Below, piece by piece: positions 26,239 to 34,600 of a DNA stretch of 64,000 nt. Location of the stretch: the NCBI RefSeq assembly GCF_012113595.1, contig NZ_CP050831.1:6572001-6636000 (forward strand). The letters run 5' to 3'. How positions within the stretch are numbered: position 1 is the first letter of the stretch; each line of letters starts with the position of its first letter. The stretch comes from Bacteroides faecium (GTDB lineage: Bacteria > Bacteroidota > Bacteroidia > Bacteroidales > Bacteroidaceae). A program made the translations under genes and the position numbers. The notes under the pieces were generated by a model that searched no databases, was not told the origin of the DNA, and saw nothing but the letters and a program-made list of their open reading frames with translations.

Positions 26239-26339
26239 CACGGTTTAATAGAATACAGAGACTCGTTAACATTTAACGCTGTTAGGTTAAAAATTAACTA
26301 ACCACTAAAATAATATTTGAGATAGAAATCTGTTTACTC

Positions 26340-26927
26340 CTAGATATACTCCAATAACGATTTATACATTTGTCTCGACTCTCTATTCACGTCATTCATT
26401 GTGAGATACTTAAAACCATTATTTTCATAGAATTTTATAGTTCGTTGAGTATTATCATTAATAGCATCTACAGTTATAAACTGACAGCCAGTCTTGTTTT
26501 TCCTAATAAAACTTTGTACTAATGACCTGATAAGAAAAGTACCAATACCTTGATCTTGAAAATCTTTATCCACGGCAAGTCTTCCTATTTTTGCTGCTGG
26601 ATACATCTTTTGGTTTAAAAATCGTTCCCAAAAATCAAACTCAATTTTATCTCTACAACCTTCCATCTCATCAGCAAAATCCTGGCGATCTGATATCTTT
26701 AACAAATCATTGGCAAGGCTGTAATAAGCTATTATCCGATTTTCAGTTTCCAGCAACGTTGTCGTATAGCGAAGATACTTTAAGTATATTTTCGAATCAG
26801 CAAATAAAAAATCGTTCAAATCGGTATTCCCGCAATTGAACGACTTAAACTCATAATCTGTATTTAAGTGGGTTACTGTTACTTTTCCCTGTTTCAGCAA
26901 CTCCCAAAAGTCAATAGAATGTTCCAC
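26340..26927 (-). CDS. GNAT acetyltransferase, probable toxin of a toxin-antitoxin pair
   Basis: This 195-residue GCN5-type acetyltransferase has the acetyl-CoA pyrophosphate loop QDQGIG at 124-129. The N-terminal FKSFNCGNTDLNDFL stretch resembles the F-x-CG---L--FL opening of GNAT toxins of the TacT/AtaT type, which acetylate aminoacyl-tRNA and stop translation. The partner gene upstream (26911-27099) overlaps its start by 17 nt, the normal arrangement for a co-translated antitoxin-toxin module. The region is more A/T rich than its neighbours, consistent with transfer. Toxin activity is inferred. A metabolic N-acetyltransferase remains possible. Confidence 0.78.
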   Translation of the reverse strand: MEHSIDFWELLKQGKVTVTHLNTDYEFKSFNCGNTDLNDFLFADSKIYLKYLRYTTTLLETENRIIAYYSLANDLLKISDRQDFADEMEGCRDKIEFDFWERFLNQKMYPAAKIGRLAVDKDFQDQGIGTFLIRSLVQSFIRKNKTGCQFITVDAINDNTQRTIKFYENNGFKYLTMNDVNRESRQMYKSLLEYI

Positions 26928-27099
26928 CAGAAATCGATACTAACAAATTATAACTTTTTTCCATCTCTCTGATTTCCTTTTTCTTTGCAGCCTTTTCTTC
27001 GGGCGTAAGCTTCTTGGTAAGAGATTCCAAAAGTTCTTTTCTAAATCTTTTAGCATCCTCACCTTTTATAGTAGGAGTATTTTGAATCGGACGTGCCAT
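26911..27099 (-). CDS. Small basic protein, probable antitoxin partner of the GNAT protein
   Basis: This 62-residue protein opens MARPIQNTPTIKGEDAKRF and continues with a charged helical stretch (LTPEEKAAKKKEIREMEKSY). The opening resembles small Bacteroidales proteins that precede toxin-like genes with an 'RPI-x-x-TP-x-L/I-x-G-x-DA-x-RF' start; that comparison is from memory. It is transcribed first, from a -7 box at 27136-27143, and its 3' end overlaps the acetyltransferase start. Ribbon-helix-helix residues typical of DUF1778 antitoxins are not evident, so this would be a different antitoxin type. Its role as an antitoxin is inferred from gene order and overlap. Confidence 0.7.
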   Translation of the reverse strand: MARPIQNTPTIKGEDAKRFRKELLESLTKKLTPEEKAAKKKEIREMEKSYNLLVSISGGTFY

Positions 27100-27135
27100 T
27101 ATTTGATTATCAGTATATTTATCTTATTGATGCTA

Positions 27136-27143
27136 CAAATATA
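27136..27143 (-). promoter_or_regulatory. -7 box of the GNAT toxin-antitoxin pair
   Basis: CAAATATA on the given strand reads TATATTTG leftward, 36 nt before the small first gene. Confidence 0.55.
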
Positions 27144-27309
27144 CACACATACAATCACACATACAAACAGAGCATCATTAAATCCACCTTAAGCTATAAC
27201 TATTTAACGAATCAGACCATTAATCCGTTAATTAGTTAACACATTAACAAATAAACAAACCTATCCGTTCAACCGTTATATATATTAGAGAAATATAAAA
27301 CGCAAACCT

Positions 27310-28011
27310 ATGGACTGGGAAAATTATCTGATAAAGCAGCTTCAATGGTCGGACACCATTATCAACCGTGAAGCGAAAGAACACGTAGCCCGCGAGATTG
27401 CCGCAATAGCCAAAAACGGGGAAACCATCGGAGCCGGTTCCGGCTCCACCGTCTACCTGACACTGTTCGAACTGGCACGGCGGATTCGCGAAGAGCACCT
27501 GCATATCGAAGTTATCCCCGCTTCCAAAGAAATCTCCATGACCTGCATACAGCTAGGTATCCCCCAAACCACCCTCTGGAACAAACGTCCCGACTGGACT
27601 TTCGACGGAGCGGACGAAGTAGACCCGCAGCAGAACCTGATAAAAGGTCGTGGCGGAGCCATGTTCAAAGAGAAACTGCTCATCCGGAGCAGCCGTAAGA
27701 CATTCATCATCATCGACCCCGGCAAACGGGTCGACCGGCTGGGAAGCAAATTCCCCGTTCCCGTGGAAATCTTTCCCGATTCACTGGCTTATGCAGAAAG
27801 CGAACTGCAACGCTTAGGCGCATCGGAAATCATTCTCCGTCCCGCCCACGGAAAGGACGGGCCAATCTTTACAGAAAACGGAAACTTCATCCTCGACACC
27901 CGCTTCAGCTCCATTGACGATTCCCTCGAAGAACGGCTGAAGAAAATCACCGGCGTCATAGAAAGCGGACTGTTCATAGGTTATGACATTGAGGTTATCG
28001 TGGCGAAATAA
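27310..28011 (+). CDS. rpiA: Ribose-5-phosphate isomerase A
   Basis: This 233-residue enzyme interconverts ribose 5-phosphate and ribulose 5-phosphate in the pentose phosphate pathway. The family motifs are intact: IGAGSGSTVY (phosphate loop), TFDGADEVD with the catalytic Asp, and IKGRGGAMFKEKL with the catalytic Glu/Lys. The last third keeps the usual small domain (IEIFPDSLAYAE-like and GLFIGYDIEVIV). It is a single gene ending shortly before a hairpin (28106-28130), and is divergent from the GNAT pair with a 210-nt A/T-rich gap between them. Confidence 0.95.
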   Translation: MDWENYLIKQLQWSDTIINREAKEHVAREIAAIAKNGETIGAGSGSTVYLTLFELARRIREEHLHIEVIPASKEISMTCIQLGIPQTTLWNKRPDWTFDGADEVDPQQNLIKGRGGAMFKEKLLIRSSRKTFIIIDPGKRVDRLGSKFPVPVEIFPDSLAYAESELQRLGASEIILRPAHGKDGPIFTENGNFILDTRFSSIDDSLEERLKKITGVIESGLFIGYDIEVIVAK

Positions 28012-28105
28012 AAATCGCCTACCAGCCACCCATCTAAAAAACAGAGTTTTTTTAGTCCTTTCCTTAAGAGCAAAATAGAGAACTTCCCACAAAAGTATTT
28101 TCTTA

Positions 28106-28130
28106 AAAGTTTTCCGTTTTGGAAAACTTT
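28106..28130 (+). terminator. Hairpin terminator after rpiA
   Basis: AAAGTTTTCC and GGAAAACTTT pair perfectly around a 5-nt loop. It lies 95 nt after the rpiA stop and before the riboswitch promoter. Confidence 0.65.
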
Positions 28131-28201
28131 CTGTATCAGAGAGAAAGAAAAGTTTCCCAAAATTTAATGTTAAAAGCTAACCGGGGTATTGGATTATCTT
28201 C

Positions 28202-28209
28202 TATCTTTG
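28202..28209 (+). promoter_or_regulatory. -7 box of the nrdDG leader
   Basis: TATCTTTG places the transcription start near 28215, just at the 5' edge of the riboswitch. No convincing -33 TTTG was found. Confidence 0.6.
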
Positions 28210-28378
28210 TACCCGTTTTCGGAGCTAAAAAGAGGTTTAGTCAATGAGGGAACGCTGTGCAAATCGGCGACAGTACCCGCTGCTGTAATTCTCTGTGAAT
28301 CCGCACACTATGTCACTGCACCGGTAGGTGTGGGAAGGCGCTGCGAGGGAGAGATAAGTCAGAAGACCTGCCGGAAAG
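28210..28378 (+). promoter_or_regulatory. Cobalamin (B12) riboswitch upstream of nrdD
   Basis: The roughly 170-nt leader has the conserved cobalamin-aptamer features: GAGGGAACGCTGTG near 28246, GGGAAGGCG at 28332-28340, and the B12-box-like AGTCAGAAGACCTGCC at 28357-28372 closing the core. The order and spacing match class I/II aptamers. The aptamer is followed by about 140 nt of A/T-rich, self-complementary sequence before the nrdD ATG, which could hold the expression platform. B12 would be expected to reduce synthesis of this B12-independent ribonucleotide reductase. There is no long gene in this 508-nt gap. Confidence 0.9.
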
Positions 28379-28519
28379 AATTGAAAACTGAGAATTGAGA
28401 ATTAAAAAAATAAAGACTGGTTATACTAAACGCCTGCATGATTATTGGATTCTCTTTCTTCATTTTTCAATTTTTAATTTTCAATTATTAATTTATTAAA
28501 GCTTTCGGGAGTTAAAGTT

Positions 28520-30913
28520 ATGAACTACGCGGAAATTTGTATCATCAAACGTGATGGTAAAAGAGAAGATTTCTCTATCAGTAAGATTAAGAATGCAATC
28601 AGCAAGGCATTCAGTGCAACGGGGATTCAGGATGAACAGCAGTTGGTGGCTGACATCACGATGAATGTAATCAGCCAGTTTGCCACTCCTACGATTACCG
28701 TAGAGGAGATTCAGGATTTAGTGGAAAAGGCATTGATGAAGGTGCGGCCGGAAGTAGCGAAGAAGTACATCATCTATCGCGAATGGCGGAATACGGAACG
28801 GGACAAGAAAACCCAGATGAAGCACGTGATGGACGGTATCGTTGCCATTGACAAGAACGACGTCAACCTGAGCAACGCTAACATGAGCAGTCACACCCCT
28901 GCCGGACAGATGATGACTTTCGCATCTGAAGTAACCAAAGATTATACTTATAAATATCTGTTGCCGAAGCGTTTTGCCGAAGCGCACCAGTTGGGCGACA
29001 TTCATATCCATGACTTGGATTATTATCCGACCAAGACGACGACTTGCATCCAATATGACATGGACGACCTCTTTGAACGCGGCTTCCGCACAAAGAACGG
29101 CAGCATCCGTACCCCGCAAAGTATTCAGAGCTACGCAACGTTGGCGACTATCATTTTCCAGACCAACCAGAACGAGCAGCACGGCGGACAAGCGATTCCT
29201 GCTTTCGACTTCTTCATGGCGAAAGGGGTGGCTAAGTCTTTCCGTAAGCACCTGGCTTCGTTCATCAATTTCTATGTGGCGATGGAGAACGGCAGTCAGG
29301 CGGATGAGAAGGCAATCCGCACGTTGATTAAGGAGTATCTGCCGTCTATCAAGTCTACCGAAGCGGAACGCGAAACGCTGCGCATCGCGTTGATAGCCCT
29401 GCAAATCATTATAGATAAGGAACACCTGGCACGCATCACGGAGAAGGCATACCAGCAGACCCGCAAGGACACACACCAGGCGATGGAAGGATTTATCCAC
29501 AACCTGAACACTATGCACTCACGCGGCGGTAACCAGGTGGTGTTCAGTTCTATCAATTACGGTACGGACACTTCTGCCGAAGGCCGTATGGTGATTGAAG
29601 AATTGCTGAAAGCTACCATCGAGGGCTTGGGTACCCGGGGCGAGGTTCCTGTATTCCCGATTCAGATTTTCAAGGTGAAAGACGGGGTGTCTTACTCGGA
29701 AAAGGATTTTGAGAAAGCGATGAAAGCGGAGAATATAGAGGACGCGATGAAAGACAGTTACGAAGCTCTGAACTTTGACTTGTTGCTGAAGGCTTGCCAG
29801 ACTACTGCAAAAGCGTTGTTCCCGAACTTCATGTTCCTCGATACGCCTTTCAACACGAACGAGAAATGGAAAGCGGACGACCCGAAACGTTATATCTACG
29901 AATTGGCAACAATGGGCTGCCGTACACGTGTGTTTGAAAATGTGGCGGGAGAAAAATCGTCTTTGGGACGCGGTAATCTTTCTTTCACCACGCTGAACAT
30001 GCCGAGACTGGCTATCGAAGCCCGTATCAAGGCGGAGAACCTGATAGAAGACGAACGCAACACGGATGCTATCGAGCAGAAAGCAAAAGAGATTTTCATC
30101 GAATCCGTACACAATATGGCTGCTTTGGTAGCCGACCAGCTTTACGAACGTTACCAATACCAACGCACGGCACTGGCACGCCAGTTCCCATTCATGATGG
30201 CAAACAACGTGTGGAAAGGCGGTGCAGAGCTGAATCCGAACGAGCAGGTAGGCGATGTATTGCGCAGCGGTACGTTGGGTATCGGGTTTATCGGCGGACA
30301 CAATGCAATGGTAGCTCTTTACGGTAAAGGGCACGGTCACAGCCAGAAGGCATGGGACACGCTGTATGAAGCCGTGATGGAAATGAATAAGGTAGTGGAC
30401 GAATACAAGGAGAAATATAACTTGAATTATTCGGTACTGGCTACTCCTGCCGAGGGACTTTCTGGACGTTTCACGAAGATGGACCGCCGGAAATATGGAA
30501 AAATCCCCGGAGTGACAGACCGTGATTATTATGTGAACTCATTCCACGTAGACGTGAAAGAGCCTATCAGCATCGTCGAGAAAATCAAGCGGGAAGCTCC
30601 TTTCCACGCCATCACCCGTGGCGGACATATCACGTATGTGGAACTGGACGGGGAAGCGCAGAAGAATGTGCGTGCCATCGCCAAAATCGTGAAAGTGATG
30701 CATGACGAGGGAATCGGCTACGGCTCTATCAACCATCCGGTAGATACTTGTCACAACTGCGGTTACAAAGGGGTGATTTTCGACAAATGCCCTGTCTGCC
30801 AAAGTGAAAGCATTCTCCGTATGCGCCGCATCACCGGTTATCTGACGGGCGACCTGAGCTCTTGGAACTCTGCCAAACGGGCAGAAGAGAAAGACCGCGT
30901 AAAGCACTTGTAG
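28520..30913 (+). CDS. nrdD: Anaerobic (class III) ribonucleoside-triphosphate reductase, glycyl radical
   Basis: This 797-residue oxygen-sensitive enzyme makes deoxyribonucleotides. An ATP-cone allosteric domain occupies about 3-95 (CIIKRDGKREDFSISKIKNA). The catalytic barrel follows. Near the C-terminus are the four zinc-binding cysteines (DTCHNCGYKG, then DKCPVCQS) and the radical site RRITGYLTG, in which Gly773 would carry the radical. The activase NrdG is encoded 121 nt downstream. Expression is likely controlled by the cobalamin riboswitch at 28210-28378, suggesting that a B12-dependent class II enzyme exists elsewhere. The gap to nrdG holds a terminator-like hairpin. Confidence 0.96.
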   Translation: MNYAEICIIKRDGKREDFSISKIKNAISKAFSATGIQDEQQLVADITMNVISQFATPTITVEEIQDLVEKALMKVRPEVAKKYIIYREWRNTERDKKTQMKHVMDGIVAIDKNDVNLSNANMSSHTPAGQMMTFASEVTKDYTYKYLLPKRFAEAHQLGDIHIHDLDYYPTKTTTCIQYDMDDLFERGFRTKNGSIRTPQSIQSYATLATIIFQTNQNEQHGGQAIPAFDFFMAKGVAKSFRKHLASFINFYVAMENGSQADEKAIRTLIKEYLPSIKSTEAERETLRIALIALQIIIDKEHLARITEKAYQQTRKDTHQAMEGFIHNLNTMHSRGGNQVVFSSINYGTDTSAEGRMVIEELLKATIEGLGTRGEVPVFPIQIFKVKDGVSYSEKDFEKAMKAENIEDAMKDSYEALNFDLLLKACQTTAKALFPNFMFLDTPFNTNEKWKADDPKRYIYELATMGCRTRVFENVAGEKSSLGRGNLSFTTLNMPRLAIEARIKAENLIEDERNTDAIEQKAKEIFIESVHNMAALVADQLYERYQYQRTALARQFPFMMANNVWKGGAELNPNEQVGDVLRSGTLGIGFIGGHNAMVALYGKGHGHSQKAWDTLYEAVMEMNKVVDEYKEKYNLNYSVLATPAEGLSGRFTKMDRRKYGKIPGVTDRDYYVNSFHVDVKEPISIVEKIKREAPFHAITRGGHITYVELDGEAQKNVRAIAKIVKVMHDEGIGYGSINHPVDTCHNCGYKGVIFDKCPVCQSESILRMRRITGYLTGDLSSWNSAKRAEEKDRVKHL

Positions 30914-30925
30914 AAGTTGAGAGTG

Positions 30926-31006
30926 GAGAAGGGAGAGTTGAGAGTTAAGGTAGAATCAGAGATGATGGTACCCTATTTCGAGCTTCAACTCTTCCTTCTC
31001 TTTTTT
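30926..31006 (+). terminator. Terminator-like hairpin between nrdD and nrdG, possible attenuator
   Basis: GAGAAGGGAGAGTTGAG (30926 onward) pairs with CTTCAACTCTTCCTTCTC (30983-31000), with about 16 of 17 bases matched, followed directly by six T residues. The same left arm can alternatively pair with the ACTCTCA repeats at the nrdG start (31041-31071). Some read-through must occur if nrdG is expressed from the riboswitch promoter. Confidence 0.65.
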
Positions 31007-31034
31007 AATTTATAGTTTCTTATTCTAATTTGCA

Positions 31035-31523
<489 letters not shown>

Positions 31524-31720
31524 TTCCGAAGTTGAGGTAAATCTGAGCTGAGGTAAGGATATCCCCCAGCACTAAAAAAACTTATTTTTCAAAGGAAACA
31601 AAAACACCTGTACGATTGTTTTGTTTACTTTTACAGAAAGAAGATAGTTCTGCAAGAAAATATAAATTCTATAAAAAGAAAAAATTCACAAGAAGGAAAA
31701 TTCTACAAGAATAAGTTTTT

Positions 31721-33124
31721 ATGGTACAAACAATAAATACTGCTCATATATCTGACGAATCCGACGGATTGCCGATGCCCAAACGAATTTGGGCGGTGGT
31801 ATCCGTCGGATTCGCTCTTTGCATGTCGGTGCTGGACATCAATATAGTTAATATCGTATTGCCTACGCTTTCGCACGACTTCGGAACGACGCCTGCCGTG
31901 ACTACGTGGATTATCAATGGGTATCAGTTGGCAATTGTCATTTCTCTGTTGTCCTTTTCCGCTTTGGGCGAAATAATAGGTTATCGGAAAGTCTTTCTTT
32001 CGGGCATCGGGTTGTTTTGTATCACTTCGCTGATTTGCGCGCTGTCCGATTCGTTTTGGACGCTGACGGTGGCACGTATTTTCCAAGGGTTCAGCGCTTC
32101 TGCCATTACGAGTGTGAATACGGCGCAGTTGAGGTATATCTATCCGAAAAGCCAGATTGGACGGGGGATGGGGATTAATGCGATGGTGGTGGCCATATCG
32201 GCGGCAGCCGGGCCTTCCGTGGCTAGTGGTATTCTTTCCATTGCCAGTTGGCATTGGTTGTTTGCCATTAACGTTCCGTTAGGAATCACGGCATTAGTTT
32301 TGGGTATCAAGCATTTACCAAAGCAGGAAGAATTGTCGAAACGGAAATTCGACTATATTAGTGCCATAGCGAATGCGATAACTTTCGGGTTACTGATTTA
32401 TACATTGGACGGATTCGCGCATCATGAGAAGATGGATTTTCTTGTCGTTCAGTTGGTGGTGTTGGCGGTAGTCGGGACGTACTATGTACGCCGGCAATTG
32501 ACTCAGACAACTCCGCTCCTGCCGCTCGACTTGCTGCGGATACCGATTTTCCGGTTGTCTATTCTGACTTCTATTTGTTCGTTTATTGCGCAAATGTCGG
32601 CGATGGTGTCTCTGCCGTTTTTCCTTCAGAATACGTTGGGGCACAGTGAGGTGATGACCGGGTTACTGCTTACTCCGTGGCCGTTGGCTACGCTTGTCAC
32701 GGCACCGCTGGCGGGGTATCTCGTCGAGCGTATCCATCCGGGGATATTAGGCAGTATCGGAATGGTGCTGTTTGCCGTCGGGCTTTTCTCGCTTTCGAGC
32801 TTGACTGCCGAGTCGTCCGATATTAGTATTATTCTGAGGTTGATGTTATGCGGGGCGGGATTCGGGTTGTTTCAAACACCGAATAACAGTACAATTATCT
32901 CGTCAGCCCCGACACAACGTTCGGGCGGAGCAAGCGGAATGTTAGGGATGGCACGTCTCTTGGGGCAGACTACGGGAACGACGTTGGTGGCTTTGCTTTT
33001 CAGTTTTGTCACGCACGACCGGAGTACGGCTGTCTGTCTGATGGTGGGAAGCGGGTTTGCAGTTGTGGCGGCTATTGTCAGCAGCTTGAGGTTGTCACAG
33101 CCTTCTACGCTCAAAAGTAAATAA
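31721..33124 (+). CDS. MFS transporter, DHA2 (14-helix, EmrB/QacA-like) type
   Basis: This 467-residue major-facilitator drug or metabolite exporter uses the proton gradient. The conserved motifs LDINIVNIVLPTL (motif D1 of DHA2 proteins), SALGEIIGYRKVFL (motif A region) and ARIFQGFSASAITSVN (motif B region) are visible. About 13-14 hydrophobic segments are spread along the sequence. No adaptor (EmrA/HlyD) or regulator is adjacent, so the substrate is open. Its G-rich third codon positions differ somewhat from the C-rich genes nearby. It is a single-gene unit ending in a hairpin at 33130-33177. Confidence 0.88.
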   Translation: MVQTINTAHISDESDGLPMPKRIWAVVSVGFALCMSVLDINIVNIVLPTLSHDFGTTPAVTTWIINGYQLAIVISLLSFSALGEIIGYRKVFLSGIGLFCITSLICALSDSFWTLTVARIFQGFSASAITSVNTAQLRYIYPKSQIGRGMGINAMVVAISAAAGPSVASGILSIASWHWLFAINVPLGITALVLGIKHLPKQEELSKRKFDYISAIANAITFGLLIYTLDGFAHHEKMDFLVVQLVVLAVVGTYYVRRQLTQTTPLLPLDLLRIPIFRLSILTSICSFIAQMSAMVSLPFFLQNTLGHSEVMTGLLLTPWPLATLVTAPLAGYLVERIHPGILGSIGMVLFAVGLFSLSSLTAESSDISIILRLMLCGAGFGLFQTPNNSTIISSAPTQRSGGASGMLGMARLLGQTTGTTLVALLFSFVTHDRSTAVCLMVGSGFAVVAAIVSSLRLSQPSTLKSK

Positions 33125-33129
33125 AGAGG

Positions 33130-33177
33130 AAGCCCCGAAAGACTGGAGTAACTCGTATTCCTTATCTTTCAGGGCTT
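33130..33177. terminator. Hairpin after the MFS gene
   Basis: AAGCCCCGAAAGA (33130-33142) pairs with TCTTTCAGGGCTT (33165-33177) with one G-U pair. The 3' side lacks a good T tract. Confidence 0.65.
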
Positions 33178-33216
33178 AAAAACATACTACACATTATTAT
33201 TTGACAGGGGAATTAC

Positions 33217-33385
33217 TTTATTCCGTCTATTTTATTCAATTTACTTCATTCAATTTACTTCATTCCATCTGCTTTATTCCATCTGTTTCATTCAACTGAC
33301 TTCATTCAACTGACTTTATTCTATCAATTCCTTTCAATCAACTTCATTTGATTTGTTTCATTTGATTCTGTTTCATTCAGTCAGC
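33217..33385. repeat. 14-nt tandem repeat, about 12 degenerate copies
   Basis: Starting at 33217 the sequence divides cleanly into 14-nt units of the type TTCATTCAACTGAC or TTCATTCAATTTAC; two adjacent units (33287 and 33301) are identical and the last unit is 15 nt. The array fills the gap between the MFS hairpin and the 3' end of phnW. It has no open coding frame with a start that I would trust. Confidence 0.85.
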
Positions 33386-33406
33386 TTTCTATTCCATCTC
33401 AGCTTT

Positions 33407-34495
33407 TTAATATTCCGTTTCACGGATTACCTCTACCAGGCGACGGAAATCTTCGGGATGCACATCGCCGATATTTCCAATGCGGAAGGTATCTGCCTTC
33501 GAAATCTTTCCCGGATAGATAACGAATCCTTTGCTCTTCAATGCATAATAGAAAGCCCTGAAGTCAAATTCTTTATGCGGATAGAGGAAAGAAGTTATGA
33601 TGGGCGATTGGATGCCATCTTCGAGCAACGTCTCGAATCCGAGGGAACGCATACCTTCTACCAGTACGCGGTGATTTTCGCAATAACGGCGGCTACGCGC
33701 TTCTACTCCACCCTCTTCGAGCAGTTCCGTCAATGCCTGTTTGAAAGCACGGACAACGTGAGTAGGCGAAGTGAAACGCCATTTGCCATGCCCTTTTTCC
33801 ATCGTTTCCCATTGGTCGTAGATGTCCAGGGAAAGAGAACGGGCAACGCCTTTGCAACGCATCAGTTCCGAACGGCGAGCGATGATAAATCCGAAGCCCG
33901 GCACGCCTTGGATACATTTGTTAGAGCTACTAATCAAAAAGTCGATGCCAAGTTCGTTCACGTCCAGGGGGATGCCGCCGAAGCTGCTCATACAGTCAAC
34001 TATCAGTTTTTTGCCATGCATTTTGACGATGTGAGCGAGTTCTTTGATGGGGTTCAGAATCCCGGTAGTGGTTTCACAATGCACAAAGGCAACGTGGGTG
34101 ACATCGGAATTGTTGCTCAAGTAGTCGTCAACGTATTCTACGGATACTTGCTCTGTTTCTTCAAAGGCGAGCATATCATAGTCGAGGTGATAATATTCGG
34201 CGATATTGCCCATGCGGTCGCCGTAGGCTCCGTTGCTACAAATCAAAAGTTTGTCTTTCGGGGTGATGGTTGCGCCCAGAACGGCTTCTACGCAGTATGT
34301 GCCGCTTCCTTGCAGAAGGACAGAGGTGTATTCTTCTGTGTTTTTAGTGGCGATGCCTACCAGGTCTTTGCGAAGTTCCTGAACGATGCCGAGGTTATAG
34401 TCTTCGTCCCATGTGCACCAGTCGGTCATCATGGCTTCTTTTACGGTTTCTGAGGTGGTGAGGGGGCCGGGAGTTAATAATAAATATGGTTTCAT
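33407..34495 (-). CDS. phnW: 2-Aminoethylphosphonate:pyruvate aminotransferase
   Basis: This 362-residue PLP-dependent class V aminotransferase converts 2-aminoethylphosphonate to phosphonoacetaldehyde, transferring the amino group to pyruvate. The start MKPYLLLTPGP is the family opening; two upstream codons (MI) are less likely. QGSGTYCVEAVLG, HCETTTGILNPI and VDCMSSFGGIPLD surround the cofactor, and Lys193 in SSSNKCIQGVPGFGF is the Schiff-base lysine. The next enzyme of the pathway, PhnX, is encoded directly upstream in the same direction. A 14-nt tandem repeat array lies just beyond the stop codon. Confidence 0.95.
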   Translation of the reverse strand: MKPYLLLTPGPLTTSETVKEAMMTDWCTWDEDYNLGIVQELRKDLVGIATKNTEEYTSVLLQGSGTYCVEAVLGATITPKDKLLICSNGAYGDRMGNIAEYYHLDYDMLAFEETEQVSVEYVDDYLSNNSDVTHVAFVHCETTTGILNPIKELAHIVKMHGKKLIVDCMSSFGGIPLDVNELGIDFLISSSNKCIQGVPGFGFIIARRSELMRCKGVARSLSLDIYDQWETMEKGHGKWRFTSPTHVVRAFKQALTELLEEGGVEARSRRYCENHRVLVEGMRSLGFETLLEDGIQSPIITSFLYPHKEFDFRAFYYALKSKGFVIYPGKISKADTFRIGNIGDVHPEDFRRLVEVIRETEY

Positions 34496-34535
34496 AATCA
34501 TGTATTCTTTTAAAATGGATATTAATTTTCAGAAG

Positions 34536-34594
34536 TTATATATAAAGAGGTTATATAAAAGCTATATAAGCACTTATATAGGCGATTATATAAA
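34536..34594. repeat. Phased TATATAA words between phnX and phnW
   Basis: Five TATATA-centred words begin at 34537, 34552, 34563, 34575 and 34587, spaced 15, 11, 12 and 12 nt, separated by G/C-containing spacers. The array fills most of the 105-nt gap between phnX and phnW. Confidence 0.65.
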
Positions 34595-34600
34595 GGAATG

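Noticed and set aside
28189..28398. Short coding frame over the cobalamin riboswitch
   Set aside because: It covers the conserved aptamer, and the RNA motifs explain the conservation better.
29519..30340. Leftward frame (273 codons) inside nrdD
   Set aside because: Antisense of the glycyl-radical enzyme with no domain of its own.
33217..33385. CRISPR array or coding repeat
   Set aside because: Units of 14 nt abut without spacers and are degenerate; no credible reading frame.
33353..34453. Long rightward frame (366 codons) opposite phnW
   Set aside because: It is the antisense of a well-conserved aminotransferase and begins in the tandem repeat; composition is unlike a real protein.
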